From an uncultured Oscillospiraceae bacterium (GTDB lineage Bacteria > Bacillota > Clostridia > Oscillospirales > Oscillospiraceae): 64,000 nucleotides of DNA. Each line of letters opens with the position of its first letter. Position 1 is the first letter of the stretch. The position numbers and the translations under genes were made by a program. The notes under the pieces are model-generated. The model was not told the origin of the DNA, made no database searches, and worked only from the letters and a program-made list of their open reading frames with translations. Positions 18,379-27,728 of the stretch are shown here, in pieces. The stretch covers positions 6,386 to 70,385 of the forward strand of contig CAKTOB010000012.1 of assembly GCA_934589525.1 (NCBI GenBank), read 5' to 3'.

Positions 18379-19753
18379 AATCACGCTGAAACAGGCGGCC
18401 CTTTGGTGCGGCGGCACTGTGGAGGAGAAATATGAGCAGGTCACCTTCCTGGGGGCCTGCAACGACACCAGGACCTTGCAGCCCGGCCAGCTGTTTCTGG
18501 CGCTGCAAGGGGCCAGAGACGGCCACGAGTTTATCCCGGCGGCTTTGGAAAAAGGGGCCGCGGCGGTGCTGTGTACCCACAAAGAGGGGGACTACCCCGC
18601 CATTGTGGTGCCGGACGTGCGGCTGGCCCTGGGTGATATTGCCCGGGGAGAGCGGCAGCGGCTGGGCTTCCGGGTGGTAGGTGTCACCGGCTCCGTGGGG
18701 AAAAGCACCACCAAGGAAATGATCGCCTCCGTCCTGGAGGGGACCTTCCGTACCGCCAAGACCCCGGTGAATCACAACAACGACATCGGTATGCCCATGG
18801 CCATTTTGGCCATGCCGGAAGATACCCAGGTGGCGGTGCTGGAAATGGGCATGAACCATTTCCGGGAAATGGCCTACCTGTCCTCCATCGGCCAGCCGGA
18901 TATTGCGGTGATCGTCAATATCGGTATTGCCCACATTGAGTTTCTGGGCAGCCAGGCGGGCATCCGTCAGGCAAAAATGGAAATTCTGGAGGGTATGAAG
19001 CCTGAGGGCACATTGCTATTAAACGGCGACGATGCTATGCTCCGGGAGCTGCCACAGAAGCCGCAGCAGAAAACCGTGTATTTTGGCGCGGCGGAGGACT
19101 GCGCGGTGCGGTGCCGGGAAATCGTCAACGCCGCCGACGGTCTGCGGTTCCGGGTGACCGGGGCCGGGGAGAGCTTCTCCGTCATTATGAACCTGGAGGG
19201 CAAGCATTTTGTCAGCGACGCCATGGCGGCGGTGGCGGTGGGCCTGGAGCTGGGGGTATCCCCGGAGGAGATCCAGCGGGGCCTGCGCAAGTTCCGGAAC
19301 CTCTCCGGCCGCCAGGAGACCCTGCGGGCCTATGGCTTCACCCTGATCAAGGACTGCTACAACGCAGGGCCCGAATCCATGGAAGCGGCGCTGATGGTGC
19401 TGGGAGAAAAGCCGGGCCGGAAGATCGCGGTTCTTGGCGATATGCTGGAGCTGGGGGACCGGGCCGCGGCGGAGCACTACCGCATCGGCCGCATCGCCGC
19501 GGAGCGCCTGGACTATGTGCTTGCCTACGGCAAGTGCGCCGAGCGGGTGATCGGCGGCTGCATTACCGGCGGCATGAAGGACAGCCGGGCCGTTGCCTTT
19601 ACCGACCAGCAGGCCATGGCGGCGGAGCTTCAGCGCATCGCCAAGCCCGGAGACGTGATTTTGTTTAAGGGCAGCCGAGGAATGCACATGGAGCATGTGC
19701 TGGAAGCCTTTATGAAATATGAGAAAGACCTGAACGGAGGAGAACCTACATGA
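18371..19753 (+). CDS. murF: UDP-MurNAc-tripeptide:D-Ala-D-Ala ligase
   Basis: 460 residues of the Mur ligase fold: VVGVTGSVGKSTTKEMIASVL (P-loop) with TPVNHNNDIGMP, the family pattern LEMGMNHFREMAYL, and the C-terminal segment IKDCYNAGPESMEAAL characteristic of MurF. It adds D-Ala-D-Ala to complete the pentapeptide in the cytoplasm. It overlaps murE by 8 bases and mraY by 4 (ATGA). Confidence 0.96.
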   Translation: MSKITLKQAALWCGGTVEEKYEQVTFLGACNDTRTLQPGQLFLALQGARDGHEFIPAALEKGAAAVLCTHKEGDYPAIVVPDVRLALGDIARGERQRLGFRVVGVTGSVGKSTTKEMIASVLEGTFRTAKTPVNHNNDIGMPMAILAMPEDTQVAVLEMGMNHFREMAYLSSIGQPDIAVIVNIGIAHIEFLGSQAGIRQAKMEILEGMKPEGTLLLNGDDAMLRELPQKPQQKTVYFGAAEDCAVRCREIVNAADGLRFRVTGAGESFSVIMNLEGKHFVSDAMAAVAVGLELGVSPEEIQRGLRKFRNLSGRQETLRAYGFTLIKDCYNAGPESMEAALMVLGEKPGRKIAVLGDMLELGDRAAAEHYRIGRIAAERLDYVLAYGKCAERVIGGCITGGMKDSRAVAFTDQQAMAAELQRIAKPGDVILFKGSRGMHMEHVLEAFMKYEKDLNGGEPT

Positions 19754-20727
19754 TCCGAGTAATTGTAATGGCGGTCATCAGCTTTGTGACCGCGGCGCTG
19801 CTGGGCCATTTCCTGCTGCCGGTGCTGCGGGCCCTGAAGGCCGGACAGTCCGTGCGTTCCATCGGCCCCACCTGGCACAACAACAAGGCCGGTACCCCAT
19901 TGATGATGGGCCTGATGTTTATTGGCAGCTGCCTGGTTTGTCTGCTGCTGAATCTGCCCAACACCCAGGAGTTCAGCGCCATTTATGTGTTTATTCTGGC
20001 CTTCTGCTTTGGTGCCATCGGTTTTCTGGATGACTACTGCAAGGTCCGCAACAGACGGGATATGGGCCTGACGGCCCTGCAAAAGTCCCTGCTGCAGGCG
20101 GCGGTTTCCGCGGTGTTCCTGTATAGATTGTATATGCAGGGAATCCTGACCTGCGATCTGTACATTCCCTTTGTAAACGTCCGCTTCTTTATTTCCCCGG
20201 CGGTCTATCTGCTGCTGTCCCTGTTCATCATGGTGGGCACGGTGAACGCCGTGAACCTGACCGACGGCATTGACGGCCTCAGCGCCTCCGTGACCATTCC
20301 TGTCATGGTGTTCTTTGCCGCCGCCGCTCTGGCGGTGGACCGGGAGGAGCTGGCGGTGCTTCCCGCGGCCATGATCGGTGGGCTGCTGGCCTTCCTGGGC
20401 CTGAACTGGCACCCTGCCAAGGCCTTCATGGGTGACACCGGCTCGCTGTTCATGGGCGGTGTGGTCTGCGGCCTGGCCTACGCCATGGATATGCCCTTGA
20501 TTCTGGTGTTCGTAGGATTTGTCTATCTGGTAGAGACCCTTTCCGTGATTTTGCAGGTGAGCTACTTCAAGCTGACCCACGGCAAGCGGCTGTTTAAAAT
20601 GAGCCCCATCCACCATCATTTTGAAATGTGCGGCTGGAAGGAAGAGAAGATCGTGCTGAGCTTTGCGGGGGTATCCGCAATCATGTGCATCGTGGCCTGG
20701 CTGAGCATCTCCGGCCTGGTTCGGTAA
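19750..20727 (+). CDS. mraY: Phospho-MurNAc-pentapeptide transferase
   Basis: 325-residue polytopic membrane protein. Signatures: GTPLMMGLMFI, GFLDDYCKVRNRRDMGL (Asp-rich, Mg2+ site), NAVNLTDGIDGLSA and the cytoplasmic loop MSPIHHHFE. It makes lipid I on the inner face of the membrane. In most bacteria murD follows directly; here ftsW follows 35 bases later. Confidence 0.97.
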   Translation: MIRVIVMAVISFVTAALLGHFLLPVLRALKAGQSVRSIGPTWHNNKAGTPLMMGLMFIGSCLVCLLLNLPNTQEFSAIYVFILAFCFGAIGFLDDYCKVRNRRDMGLTALQKSLLQAAVSAVFLYRLYMQGILTCDLYIPFVNVRFFISPAVYLLLSLFIMVGTVNAVNLTDGIDGLSASVTIPVMVFFAAAALAVDREELAVLPAAMIGGLLAFLGLNWHPAKAFMGDTGSLFMGGVVCGLAYAMDMPLILVFVGFVYLVETLSVILQVSYFKLTHGKRLFKMSPIHHHFEMCGWKEEKIVLSFAGVSAIMCIVAWLSISGLVR

Positions 20728-20762
20728 TAGGACTTATATGATCCGGGGGAAAGGAGCGCAGT

Positions 20763-21923
20763 ATGGCGGAAAGAGCTCTTTCTGCCAAAGAGGACCGTGG
20801 GTGTTCCCTCGGAGGAAGTGTTGACTACCCCTTCTTGATCTTGACGCTCCTGCTGCTGATGGTGGGGCTTGCGGTGCTCTATTCCGCCAGCGCCGCCCAA
20901 AGTGCCTATGATACCGGCGGGGCCACCTCCACCCGGTATTTGCAGCGTCAGGCGGTGTGCGCCGGGCTGGGGCTTCTGGCCATGTACGGCTTCAGCCGGG
21001 TACCGGCAAGAGTTTGGTACCGGCTGGCCTGGCCCTGCTATTGGCTGAGCATTTTGCTGCTGCTGAGCGTCCTTTTGGTAGGCCAGCAGGTCAACGGGGC
21101 CAGACGCTGGATCAATATCGGAGGGCTCCAATTTCAGCCCTCGGAGATTTCAAAATTTACCCTCATTTTGCTTCTTTCCAGGTTGAGCAGCGTCTATGGA
21201 GAGAAAGCCGCCCGGTTTCGCTACGGCGTTCTGGGCTTCGGCGGGGCCTTGCTGGGGATCCTCATTCCCCTGGCCCTGGAAAAGCATTTAAGCGCCATTA
21301 TGCTTCTGGGACTGGTGGCCGTGGTGATGATGTACATCGCGGGGACCCATCCCAAGTGGCTGGTACTGGGGGCTGCCGGTGCGGTGGTATTTTTGCTGGT
21401 GTATATCCGCTTTATGGGCTACGCCGGAGACCGGGTCACCGCCTGGCGGAATCCGGACTTAGACCCCGGGGACACGGGGTATCAGATCTTGCAGTCCCTG
21501 TATGCCATCGGCTCCGGCGGCGTCTTCGGCCTGGGCTTTGGCAAGAGCAGACAGAAATATCTGTATCTGCCCTTTCAGTATAACGACTATATCTTTGCCA
21601 TTGTCTGCGAGGAGCTGGGCCTGGTTGGGGCCTGGGGCATCATCTTTTTGTACGCCCTGCTGATCCTGCGGGGATTTAGGATCGCCCGAAGGGCAGATAA
21701 CCGATTTTCAACGGTTCTTGCCGCCGGGCTTGTGACCCTTATTGCCGTGCAGACCATATTAAACTTGTGTGTTGTCACGAACCTTCTGCCCTCTACCGGC
21801 ATTGCGCTGCCGTTTTTCTCCTATGGAGGAACGGCCCTGGCAGTGAACCTGGGGGAAATGGGGATCGTGCTGAATATATCCCGTCCCGGGAACAATCGAA
21901 CCATCAGGAGGAAAGACTATTGA
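20763..21923 (+). CDS. ftsW: FtsW/SpoVE-type lipid II polymerase
   Basis: 386-residue SEDS protein with about ten membrane helices. Conserved pieces: VLYSAS in the first helix, NGARRWINIGGLQFQPSEISKF, the extracellular Asp-containing loop near RNPDLDPGDTGYQ, and the C-terminal PSTGIALPFFSYGGTALAVN. SEDS proteins polymerise lipid II with a partner PBP, here plausibly the SpoVD/FtsI protein at 14556. FtsW versus SpoVE cannot be resolved from this window. Its TGA overlaps the murG start. Confidence 0.93.
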   Translation: MAERALSAKEDRGCSLGGSVDYPFLILTLLLLMVGLAVLYSASAAQSAYDTGGATSTRYLQRQAVCAGLGLLAMYGFSRVPARVWYRLAWPCYWLSILLLLSVLLVGQQVNGARRWINIGGLQFQPSEISKFTLILLLSRLSSVYGEKAARFRYGVLGFGGALLGILIPLALEKHLSAIMLLGLVAVVMMYIAGTHPKWLVLGAAGAVVFLLVYIRFMGYAGDRVTAWRNPDLDPGDTGYQILQSLYAIGSGGVFGLGFGKSRQKYLYLPFQYNDYIFAIVCEELGLVGAWGIIFLYALLILRGFRIARRADNRFSTVLAAGLVTLIAVQTILNLCVVTNLLPSTGIALPFFSYGGTALAVNLGEMGIVLNISRPGNNRTIRRKDY

Positions 21924-23044
21924 ATCTGGTATTTACCTGCGGCGGTACCGCCGGACATATCAATCCCGCCATTGCCATTGCCAACGAAATGCGGCGGCGG
22001 GACCCGGGCTGCCGGGTGCTCTTCATCGGTGCCGTGGGCCATATGGAGGAAAAGCTGGTGCCCCAGGCGGGCTTTGAGCTGCGCACCCTGCCCGGCTCCG
22101 GTCTGAGCCGGAAAAAGAACGTTGCGGGGCTCAAGCAGAACATCCATGCCATCAACTGCGTATTGCAGGCGGTGAAGGAGTGCAAGAAGATCTTCCGGGA
22201 GTTTAAGCCCGATGTGATCATCGGCACCGGCGGCTACGCCAGTTTCCCGGCCCTCTACGCCGGAAGCAAAATGGGCATTCCCACCTGCGTCCATGAGTCC
22301 AACGCCGTTCCCGGCGTGACCACCAAGATGATTGCAAAGCGGGCCAGCCGGGTGCTGGTGGCCTTTGAAGAAAGCGTCCGCTACTATGATGACCCCCAAA
22401 AGGTGGAAGTGGTGGGCATGCCCGTGCAGCAGGGCTTTATCTACAACGACAAAAAGAAGGCCCGGCAGGAGCTGGGTCTGACCGATGAATTTGTGGTGCT
22501 CTCCGCCTTCGGAAGCCTGGGGGCCAAGCGCATGAATGAGATCATGGCGGACCTGTTCGTTTTGGAAAAGGAAGCGGGCTATCCCTTCCACCACATCCAC
22601 GCCACCGGCGGCTTCGGCTGGGAGTGGATGCCGGAGCTGGTCCAAAAGGACGGGGTGGACCTGCCCCATACCCCCAGCATCGATATGCGGGAGTATATTT
22701 ACGATATGCCGGTGGAAATGGCGGCGGCGGATGTAGTCATCAGCCGGTCCGGCGCAGCCACCTGTAATGAGATCGGTGTCTCCGGCACCCCCAGCATTCT
22801 GATCCCCTCGCCCAACGTGACCAATAACCATCAGGAGCACAACGCAAGAGTCTTGTCCGACAAGGATGCTGCCGTCACGGTCCTTGAAAAGGACTGCACG
22901 GCAAAGGCTTTGTTTGATGAGATTCTGGGCTTGCTCCATGACCCGGACAGACGGGAGACCATGAGCAAAACCCTTCGCGGCATGGTCCGTCTGGACTCCA
23001 CCCAGAGGATCTGCGACATTGTGGAGGAGCTGATCCGGAAGTAA
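21920..23044 (+). CDS. murG: Lipid II synthase MurG, TTG start
   Basis: 374 residues. The start is TTG 21920, overlapping the ftsW stop (TTGA) with AGGAGG at 21907-21912. The protein then begins LNLVFTCGGTAGHINPAIAIA, the canonical MurG N-terminus, with no ATG available. Other motifs: IIGTGGYASFPALYAG, CVHESNAVPG, VVISRSGAATCNEI and PSPNVTNNHQEHNARVL. It transfers GlcNAc to lipid I at the inner membrane face. Confidence 0.96.
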   Translation: MNLVFTCGGTAGHINPAIAIANEMRRRDPGCRVLFIGAVGHMEEKLVPQAGFELRTLPGSGLSRKKNVAGLKQNIHAINCVLQAVKECKKIFREFKPDVIIGTGGYASFPALYAGSKMGIPTCVHESNAVPGVTTKMIAKRASRVLVAFEESVRYYDDPQKVEVVGMPVQQGFIYNDKKKARQELGLTDEFVVLSAFGSLGAKRMNEIMADLFVLEKEAGYPFHHIHATGGFGWEWMPELVQKDGVDLPHTPSIDMREYIYDMPVEMAAADVVISRSGAATCNEIGVSGTPSILIPSPNVTNNHQEHNARVLSDKDAAVTVLEKDCTAKALFDEILGLLHDPDRRETMSKTLRGMVRLDSTQRICDIVEELIRK

Positions 23045-23071
23045 GCCCCAGAGCCCCCAGGAGGAACAACA

Positions 23072-24634
23072 ATGGATACGAATGAAAATACCGGGTTCCA
23101 GCCCCCGGAAGGGCAGGAACCGACCCAAAAGGCACCGTCCAGCCCCACCCCCCGGGCCAGTGCCCCTAAAATGGACGGCGTCAGCGCCGGTGGACGGCCC
23201 CGCCGCCCGGATGCCGGGGAGGCGCAAAAGAAGAAAGCGACGCCCCAGCAGAAAAAGCGGCCCGCTGCCCCGGAGGAAAAACCGGCGGCTCCCCAAAAGT
23301 CCCGCCGTCCTGCCGAGCAGCCCCGGAAGGCTTCCGGCGCCGAGCAGACCCGAAAGCCCCGGAACGCCGGGGAACAGCCCCGGAAGGCCCAGGCTGAGTC
23401 GGCCAAAAGGCCCCGGAGCGCCGCACCCGGGGAAGAGCAGGCCCCCCGCCGCAAACCGGCCCAGGAGGCCTCGGAGCCCCGGAAAAAGCAGCCCGGCCGG
23501 AAGAAAACCATCAGCACCGGAGACTCCGGCTACCAGCCCTACCGCCAGGCGGGAAAGCGGAAAAAAGCCCAGCGCTCCATGAACGTCAAGACCTTCTTCT
23601 CTTCTCAAAACCCGGTTCTTCGCTGGTTTGAGCGGGTCCGGTACAACAAAGACAGCTTTGCGCAGGATTCCGACATTGCCAAGCAGCGCCGCCAGCGCCG
23701 GGAGGCGGAGAAGGAAAAGCGCCGCAGACGCCAGAGCGTTTTCAGCAGCCCTGCGGTGATTTACACCCAGCCCGCCGCCTTTAACCGGGACCGGCTTCTG
23801 GTGCAGCTCATGACGGTGCTGGCAGTGGTGGCGGCCCTCATGGTAGGCCTGTCCCTGTTTTTTAAGGTCAAGGTCATTACGGTTTCCGGTACCGGCGTCT
23901 ATAGCCCCTACACCATTCAGGAGGCCTCCGGCATTTCCGAGGGAGAGAATCTTCTGACCCTGGGCAGAAACCGGGCCGCCAGCCAGATTTTGGCCAAGCT
24001 TCCCTATGTAAAAAGTGTTAGAATTGGAATAAAACTACCGGATACGGTTAATATTGAGATTGTGGAAGATGACGTGGCCTATGCCATCCAGTCCAATACG
24101 GGCATCTGGTGGCTTATAAACTCCCAGGGCAAGGTCACGGAGATGGTCAATAATTCCATCGCCAAAAACTACACCCAGGTTCTGGGCGTGACCCTGATGG
24201 ACCCGGCGGTAGGGGCCATTGGCGTGGCCACGGAGCTGACGGCGGATCAGACCGCCACGGTCCAGGAGACCACGGAAGGGGAGACGGAGCCCGAGACCAC
24301 CGCCGCGACCCTTCCCACCACGGGAACCACCACCGCCGTCACCGGTGCCCAGAAGCTCGCCGCCGCCCTGGAGATCCTGACGGCCATGGAGGATGACGAC
24401 ATCGTCGGTGCCGTGGCCAGCGTGGATGTGTCCCGGCTGGATGACATCATTTTGTGGTACGGCACCCAGTACCAGGTGAACCTGGGGGATGCCAACGACC
24501 CTGCCCATACCCTGGGCTACAAGGTGGCCTGCATGTATGATGCCATCCTGCAAATGACGGATTATACGGCGGGAATTTTGGACGTGAGCTTCACAACCTG
24601 GGAAAATCAGGTGGCGCTGACCCCCTTTAGTTGA
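23072..24634 (+). CDS. ftsQ: FtsQ/DivIB-like division protein with long disordered N-terminus
   Basis: 520 residues. The first ~235 residues are low-complexity, rich in Pro, Lys, Arg, Ala and Gln with repeated short motifs such as PRKA, RKPRNAGEQPRKAQAES and PRRKPA; this is cytoplasmic. A membrane helix (LMTVLAVVAALMVGLSLFF, about 246-264) is followed by a POTRA-type domain (KVITVSGTGVYSPYTIQEASGI; KLPYVKSVRIGIKLPDTVNIEIVE) and a Thr-rich stretch with TTAATLPTTGTTT. FtsQ/DivIB bridges FtsL and the divisome. The cytoplasmic tail is much longer than the few dozen residues usual in the family. Position between murG and ftsZ supports the call. Confidence 0.85.
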   Translation: MDTNENTGFQPPEGQEPTQKAPSSPTPRASAPKMDGVSAGGRPRRPDAGEAQKKKATPQQKKRPAAPEEKPAAPQKSRRPAEQPRKASGAEQTRKPRNAGEQPRKAQAESAKRPRSAAPGEEQAPRRKPAQEASEPRKKQPGRKKTISTGDSGYQPYRQAGKRKKAQRSMNVKTFFSSQNPVLRWFERVRYNKDSFAQDSDIAKQRRQRREAEKEKRRRRQSVFSSPAVIYTQPAAFNRDRLLVQLMTVLAVVAALMVGLSLFFKVKVITVSGTGVYSPYTIQEASGISEGENLLTLGRNRAASQILAKLPYVKSVRIGIKLPDTVNIEIVEDDVAYAIQSNTGIWWLINSQGKVTEMVNNSIAKNYTQVLGVTLMDPAVGAIGVATELTADQTATVQETTEGETEPETTAATLPTTGTTTAVTGAQKLAAALEILTAMEDDDIVGAVASVDVSRLDDIILWYGTQYQVNLGDANDPAHTLGYKVACMYDAILQMTDYTAGILDVSFTTWENQVALTPFS

Positions 24635-24694
24635 GGAAGAAGGGCATCCGCCAAAGAAAATCGTGAAATTTTTGTGGTTTTCTCAGATTTTCTA

Positions 24695-24723
24695 TTGACC
24701 AATCTGAAAATACAAGCTAAAAT
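24695..24723 (+). promoter_or_regulatory. Promoter of ftsZ
   Basis: -35 TTGACC (24695-24700), 17-bp spacer, -10 TAAAAT (24718-24723), between ftsQ and ftsZ. ftsZ can therefore be expressed independently of the dcw operon. Confidence 0.75.
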
Positions 24724-24799
24724 AGAAAGGCACGATTAAAATACTATGGCGAAGAGTTCTCGCAAAAGCTGCGAAAAGATACATAGGAGGAAAGAATGT

Positions 24800-25897
24800 A
24801 TGTCTGAAACCATTCAGGATCGCGTTGTCAAGATCAAGGTGATCGGTGTCGGCGGCGCTGGTAATAATGTTATCAACCGGATGATCGAGTCCGGTGTGAA
24901 CGGTGTGGATTTTGTTGTTGTCAATACGGATAAGCAGGACCTGAACAAGTCCACCTGCAAGAACAAGGTCCAGATCGGTGAAAAGCTGACCGGCGGTATG
25001 GGTGCCGGCTCCAAGCCGGAGGTGGGCAGAAAGTCCGCCGAGGAAAGCCGTGCCGCCATTGCCCAGATCCTGGAGGGGACCGACATGGTATTCATCACCG
25101 CCGGTATGGGCGGCGGTACCGGCACCGGTGCCGCTCCTGTGGTGGCGGAGCTGGCCCACGAGGCCGGTATCCTGACCGTGGGCGTGGTGACCAAGCCCTT
25201 CAAGTTTGAGGGTGCCAACCGGATGCGTCAGGCGGAGCAGGGCATCAGCGACCTGAAGGGAAAGGTGGACTCCCTGATCATCATCCCCAATGACCGGCTC
25301 AAGTATGTAACCGACCAGAAGATCACCTTTGCCAACGCTTTCGGCATTGCCGACGATGTGCTCAAGCAGGCCGTGACCTCCATTTCCGAGCTGGTGGGCT
25401 TCTCCAAGAACGTCATCATCAACCTGGACTTTGCCGACGTTTCCGCCGTCATGCGGGAGGCCGGCCGGGCTCATATGGGCGTGGGTACCGCTTCCGGCCG
25501 GGAAAAGGCCGAGAACGCCGCCACCGCCGCGGTTTCCAGCCCCCTGCTGGAGACCTCCATCAACGGCGCTACCGGTGTGCTGATCAACATCACCGGCTCC
25601 TCCGAAATGACCCTGGACGACGTAGAGACCGCCGCCGGGATCGTTCAGGAGGCCGCCAACCCCGATGCCAACATCATCTTCGGTGCCACCTCTACGGATT
25701 CCTGCCAGGATGAGATGCGGGTCACCGTCATCGCCACCGGTTTCGAGAACGCCGAGGGCGGCTACATGCCCAAGGCCAAGGCCGGTGCCGTGAGCCCCGC
25801 CGATGATATCGGGGCCCCTCTGGCCGGAACCCAGAAGCCGGTCAAGTCCGGGGACATCAGCGATATTGACGAGATTTTCAGCATTTTTAAGAGATAA
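24800..25897 (+). CDS. ftsZ: Cell-division GTPase FtsZ
   Basis: 365 residues. GTP-binding GVGGAGNNVINRM, tubulin signature GMGGGTGTGAAPVVAEL, T7-loop region NLDFADVSAVM and the conserved C-terminal domain. The end GDISDIDEIFSIFKR is a short linker plus a variant C-terminal peptide for partner binding. ATG 24800 is chosen because AGGAGG lies at 24785-24790; the in-frame start at 24746 is inside the leader. No ftsA precedes it, so another membrane tether (for example SepF) is expected elsewhere. Confidence 0.97.
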   Translation: MSETIQDRVVKIKVIGVGGAGNNVINRMIESGVNGVDFVVVNTDKQDLNKSTCKNKVQIGEKLTGGMGAGSKPEVGRKSAEESRAAIAQILEGTDMVFITAGMGGGTGTGAAPVVAELAHEAGILTVGVVTKPFKFEGANRMRQAEQGISDLKGKVDSLIIIPNDRLKYVTDQKITFANAFGIADDVLKQAVTSISELVGFSKNVIINLDFADVSAVMREAGRAHMGVGTASGREKAENAATAAVSSPLLETSINGATGVLINITGSSEMTLDDVETAAGIVQEAANPDANIIFGATSTDSCQDEMRVTVIATGFENAEGGYMPKAKAGAVSPADDIGAPLAGTQKPVKSGDISDIDEIFSIFKR

Positions 25898-25903
25898 CAC
25901 ACT

Positions 25904-25936
25904 AGCATCCCGACCCCTGGGGGCGGGATGCTTTTT
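25904..25936 (+). terminator. Terminator of ftsZ
   Basis: AGCATCCCG (25904-25912) pairs with CGGGATGCT (25924-25932), inner CCCC/GGGG, then T5. Confidence 0.9.
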
Positions 25937-25948
25937 CTTGGAGGTACT

Positions 25949-26698
25949 ATGGGTGCATATGAGGCGCTGGCCGCCAGCTATGACCGACTGACAAACGACG
26001 TGGACTATGCCGCCACCGTGGACTTTTATTGGGAAATTCTGGAAAGAGAAGGGGTCGTCCCCCGGTCCGCTGTGGACCTGGCCTGCGGCACCGGCTCCGT
26101 CACCGCTCTGCTATGCCAAAGGGGCATTCCCACGGTGGGGGTGGACCTGTCAGAGGAAATGCTCACCGTGGCCCAGCAGAAGACCATGGACCTAGACCCC
26201 CGGCCCTTCTTTTCCTGCCAGCCCCTGGAGCGGCTGCGGCTTCCAAGAGGGGTGGACCTGGCGGTCTGCGCCCTGGACAGTCTGGATTACATCACAGACC
26301 CTCAGGCCTGTCAGGAGGCCATTCGGCGGGTCTACCGGGTGCTGAACCCCGGCGGCGTTTTTATTTTCGATGTCAACACCCCGGAAAAGCTCCGGGCCAT
26401 GGACGGCCAGGTGTTTCTGGACGAGGACGAGGATGTCTACTGCGTCTGGCGGGGAGAGTTTGACGAAGAAACCAACATCTGCTCCTACGGCATGGACCTG
26501 TTCCAGCGCCAAGGGAAGCTCTGGCACCGCTCCTTTGAGGAGCACCGGGAGTATGCCTACTCCGCCGAACAGCTGCGGACATACTTAAAACAGGCGGGTT
26601 TTACCCACATTGGGGTCTACGCCGACCGGAAATTGGAAGACCCGGCACCGGGTGAACAGAGAATTTATTTCAAAGCGAGAAAGGGAATTCGAAAATGA
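25949..26698 (+). CDS. Class I SAM-dependent methyltransferase
   Basis: 249 residues. N-terminal YEALAASYDRLTNDVDY, motif I AVDLACGTGSVTALL, then GVDLSEEMLTVAQ and a post-I aspartate; VLNPGGVFIFDVNTPEKL is the motif that follows the active-site strand. Substrate unknown; these are common uncharacterised methyltransferases of Firmicutes. The ATG at 25949 has GGAGGT six bases upstream, directly after the ftsZ terminator. It overlaps hslO by four bases (ATGA), so the two are co-translated. Confidence 0.85.
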   Translation: MGAYEALAASYDRLTNDVDYAATVDFYWEILEREGVVPRSAVDLACGTGSVTALLCQRGIPTVGVDLSEEMLTVAQQKTMDLDPRPFFSCQPLERLRLPRGVDLAVCALDSLDYITDPQACQEAIRRVYRVLNPGGVFIFDVNTPEKLRAMDGQVFLDEDEDVYCVWRGEFDEETNICSYGMDLFQRQGKLWHRSFEEHREYAYSAEQLRTYLKQAGFTHIGVYADRKLEDPAPGEQRIYFKARKGIRK

Positions 26699-27573
26699 GC
26701 GATTATTTGGTTCGCGGCATGAGCATGGACGGCTTTGTGAAGGTCTGTGCCATCTGCTCTACGGAGTTGGTCCGCCGGGGGGCGGAGATCCAGAAGACCA
26801 CCCCCAACGCTACAGCGGCCTTTGGACGGGCTCTGACGGCGGCTTCCATGATGGGCAACATGCAGAAGGTGGAAAATGGGTCCATGACCCTGCAAATTCG
26901 GGGCGGCGGCCCCATCGGAACCATTACCGTGGTATCCGATGCCACCGGCAACGTCCGGGGCTGCGTTACGGAGCCCCGGGTGCCCCTGGTTGAAAAGTGC
27001 CCCGGCAAGCTGGACGTGGGGGCCACCGTGGGCACCGACGGCACCCTGACGGTGATCCGGGACCTGCAGATGAAAGAGCCCTATGTGGGCTCCGTGGAGC
27101 TGGTCACCGGAGAGATCGGTGACGATGTGACGACTTACTTCGCCCAGAGCGAGCAGGTGCCCACCGCCTGTGCCCTGGGGGTGCTGGTGGACCGGGACCA
27201 TACCGTAAAGGTGGCGGGAGGGTATATCCTCCAGCTGCTGCCCGGGGCCCCGGAGGAGACCATCAGTAAACTCGAAATGGGCATCCGCCGGGCAGGGGCC
27301 GTGACCCCCATGCTGGAGGCGGGCCTTACCCCGGAGGACATCCTGGGCCAGGTCTGCGGCGATCTGGGGGTGGTGTTCATGGAAACGGTGCCTGTTGCAT
27401 ACAAGTGCTATTGCAGCCGGGAGCGGGTAGAGCAGGCCCTCATCAGCCTGGGAAGAAAGGAACTGGAGGACATCGCCCGGGAGGGAAAGCCCTTCCCGGT
27501 GGAATGTCAGTTTTGTGACACGGAGTATACCTTCACCCCGGAGGATATTCGGGAACTGCTTGGAAAAATCTAA
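26695..27573 (+). CDS. hslO: Redox-regulated chaperone Hsp33
   Basis: 292 residues, full length. The N-terminal core has ALTAASMMGNMQK and a GGGPIGTI loop. The C-terminal redox switch binds zinc through CYC (in YKCYCSRERV) and CQFC, the C-x-C...C-x-x-C pattern. Hsp33 becomes an active holdase when oxidants release the zinc, a plausible defence in an anaerobe meeting oxygen. Co-translated with the upstream methyltransferase. Confidence 0.96.
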   Translation: MSDYLVRGMSMDGFVKVCAICSTELVRRGAEIQKTTPNATAAFGRALTAASMMGNMQKVENGSMTLQIRGGGPIGTITVVSDATGNVRGCVTEPRVPLVEKCPGKLDVGATVGTDGTLTVIRDLQMKEPYVGSVELVTGEIGDDVTTYFAQSEQVPTACALGVLVDRDHTVKVAGGYILQLLPGAPEETISKLEMGIRRAGAVTPMLEAGLTPEDILGQVCGDLGVVFMETVPVAYKCYCSRERVEQALISLGRKELEDIAREGKPFPVECQFCDTEYTFTPEDIRELLGKI

Positions 27574-27582
27574 AATCATAGG

Positions 27583-27610
27583 GGAAAGCCCGGAAATACC
27601 CGGGCTTTCC
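27583..27610 (+). terminator. Hairpin after hslO
   Basis: GGAAAGCCCGG (27583-27593) pairs with CCGGGCTTTCC (27600-27610). The base sequence after it (TACTCAAAAAG) lacks a T run, so termination strength is uncertain. Confidence 0.5.
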
Positions 27611-27648
27611 TACTCAAAAAGTTTTTTGAAAAAATTAGCATTTTTTGC

Positions 27649-27677
27649 TTGACAAAGCGGTGCTGTTCGTGTATAAT
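27649..27677 (+). promoter_or_regulatory. Promoter of the tRNA cluster
   Basis: Consensus -35 TTGACA (27649-27654), 17-bp spacer, consensus -10 TATAAT (27672-27677), about 50 bases before the first tRNA. It is one of the strongest promoters in the window. Confidence 0.9.
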
Positions 27678-27728
27678 GTGCCATGTCGCTGGTGAGCGGC
27701 TGAAAACAACAGCCACTTACAAGTCGTC

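Noticed and set aside
21917..23608. 563-codon minus-strand frame
   Set aside because: Antisense of murG and ftsQ; no motifs.
27583..27610. Firm terminator after hslO
   Set aside because: Strong stem but no T run; kept only as a hairpin with moderate confidence.
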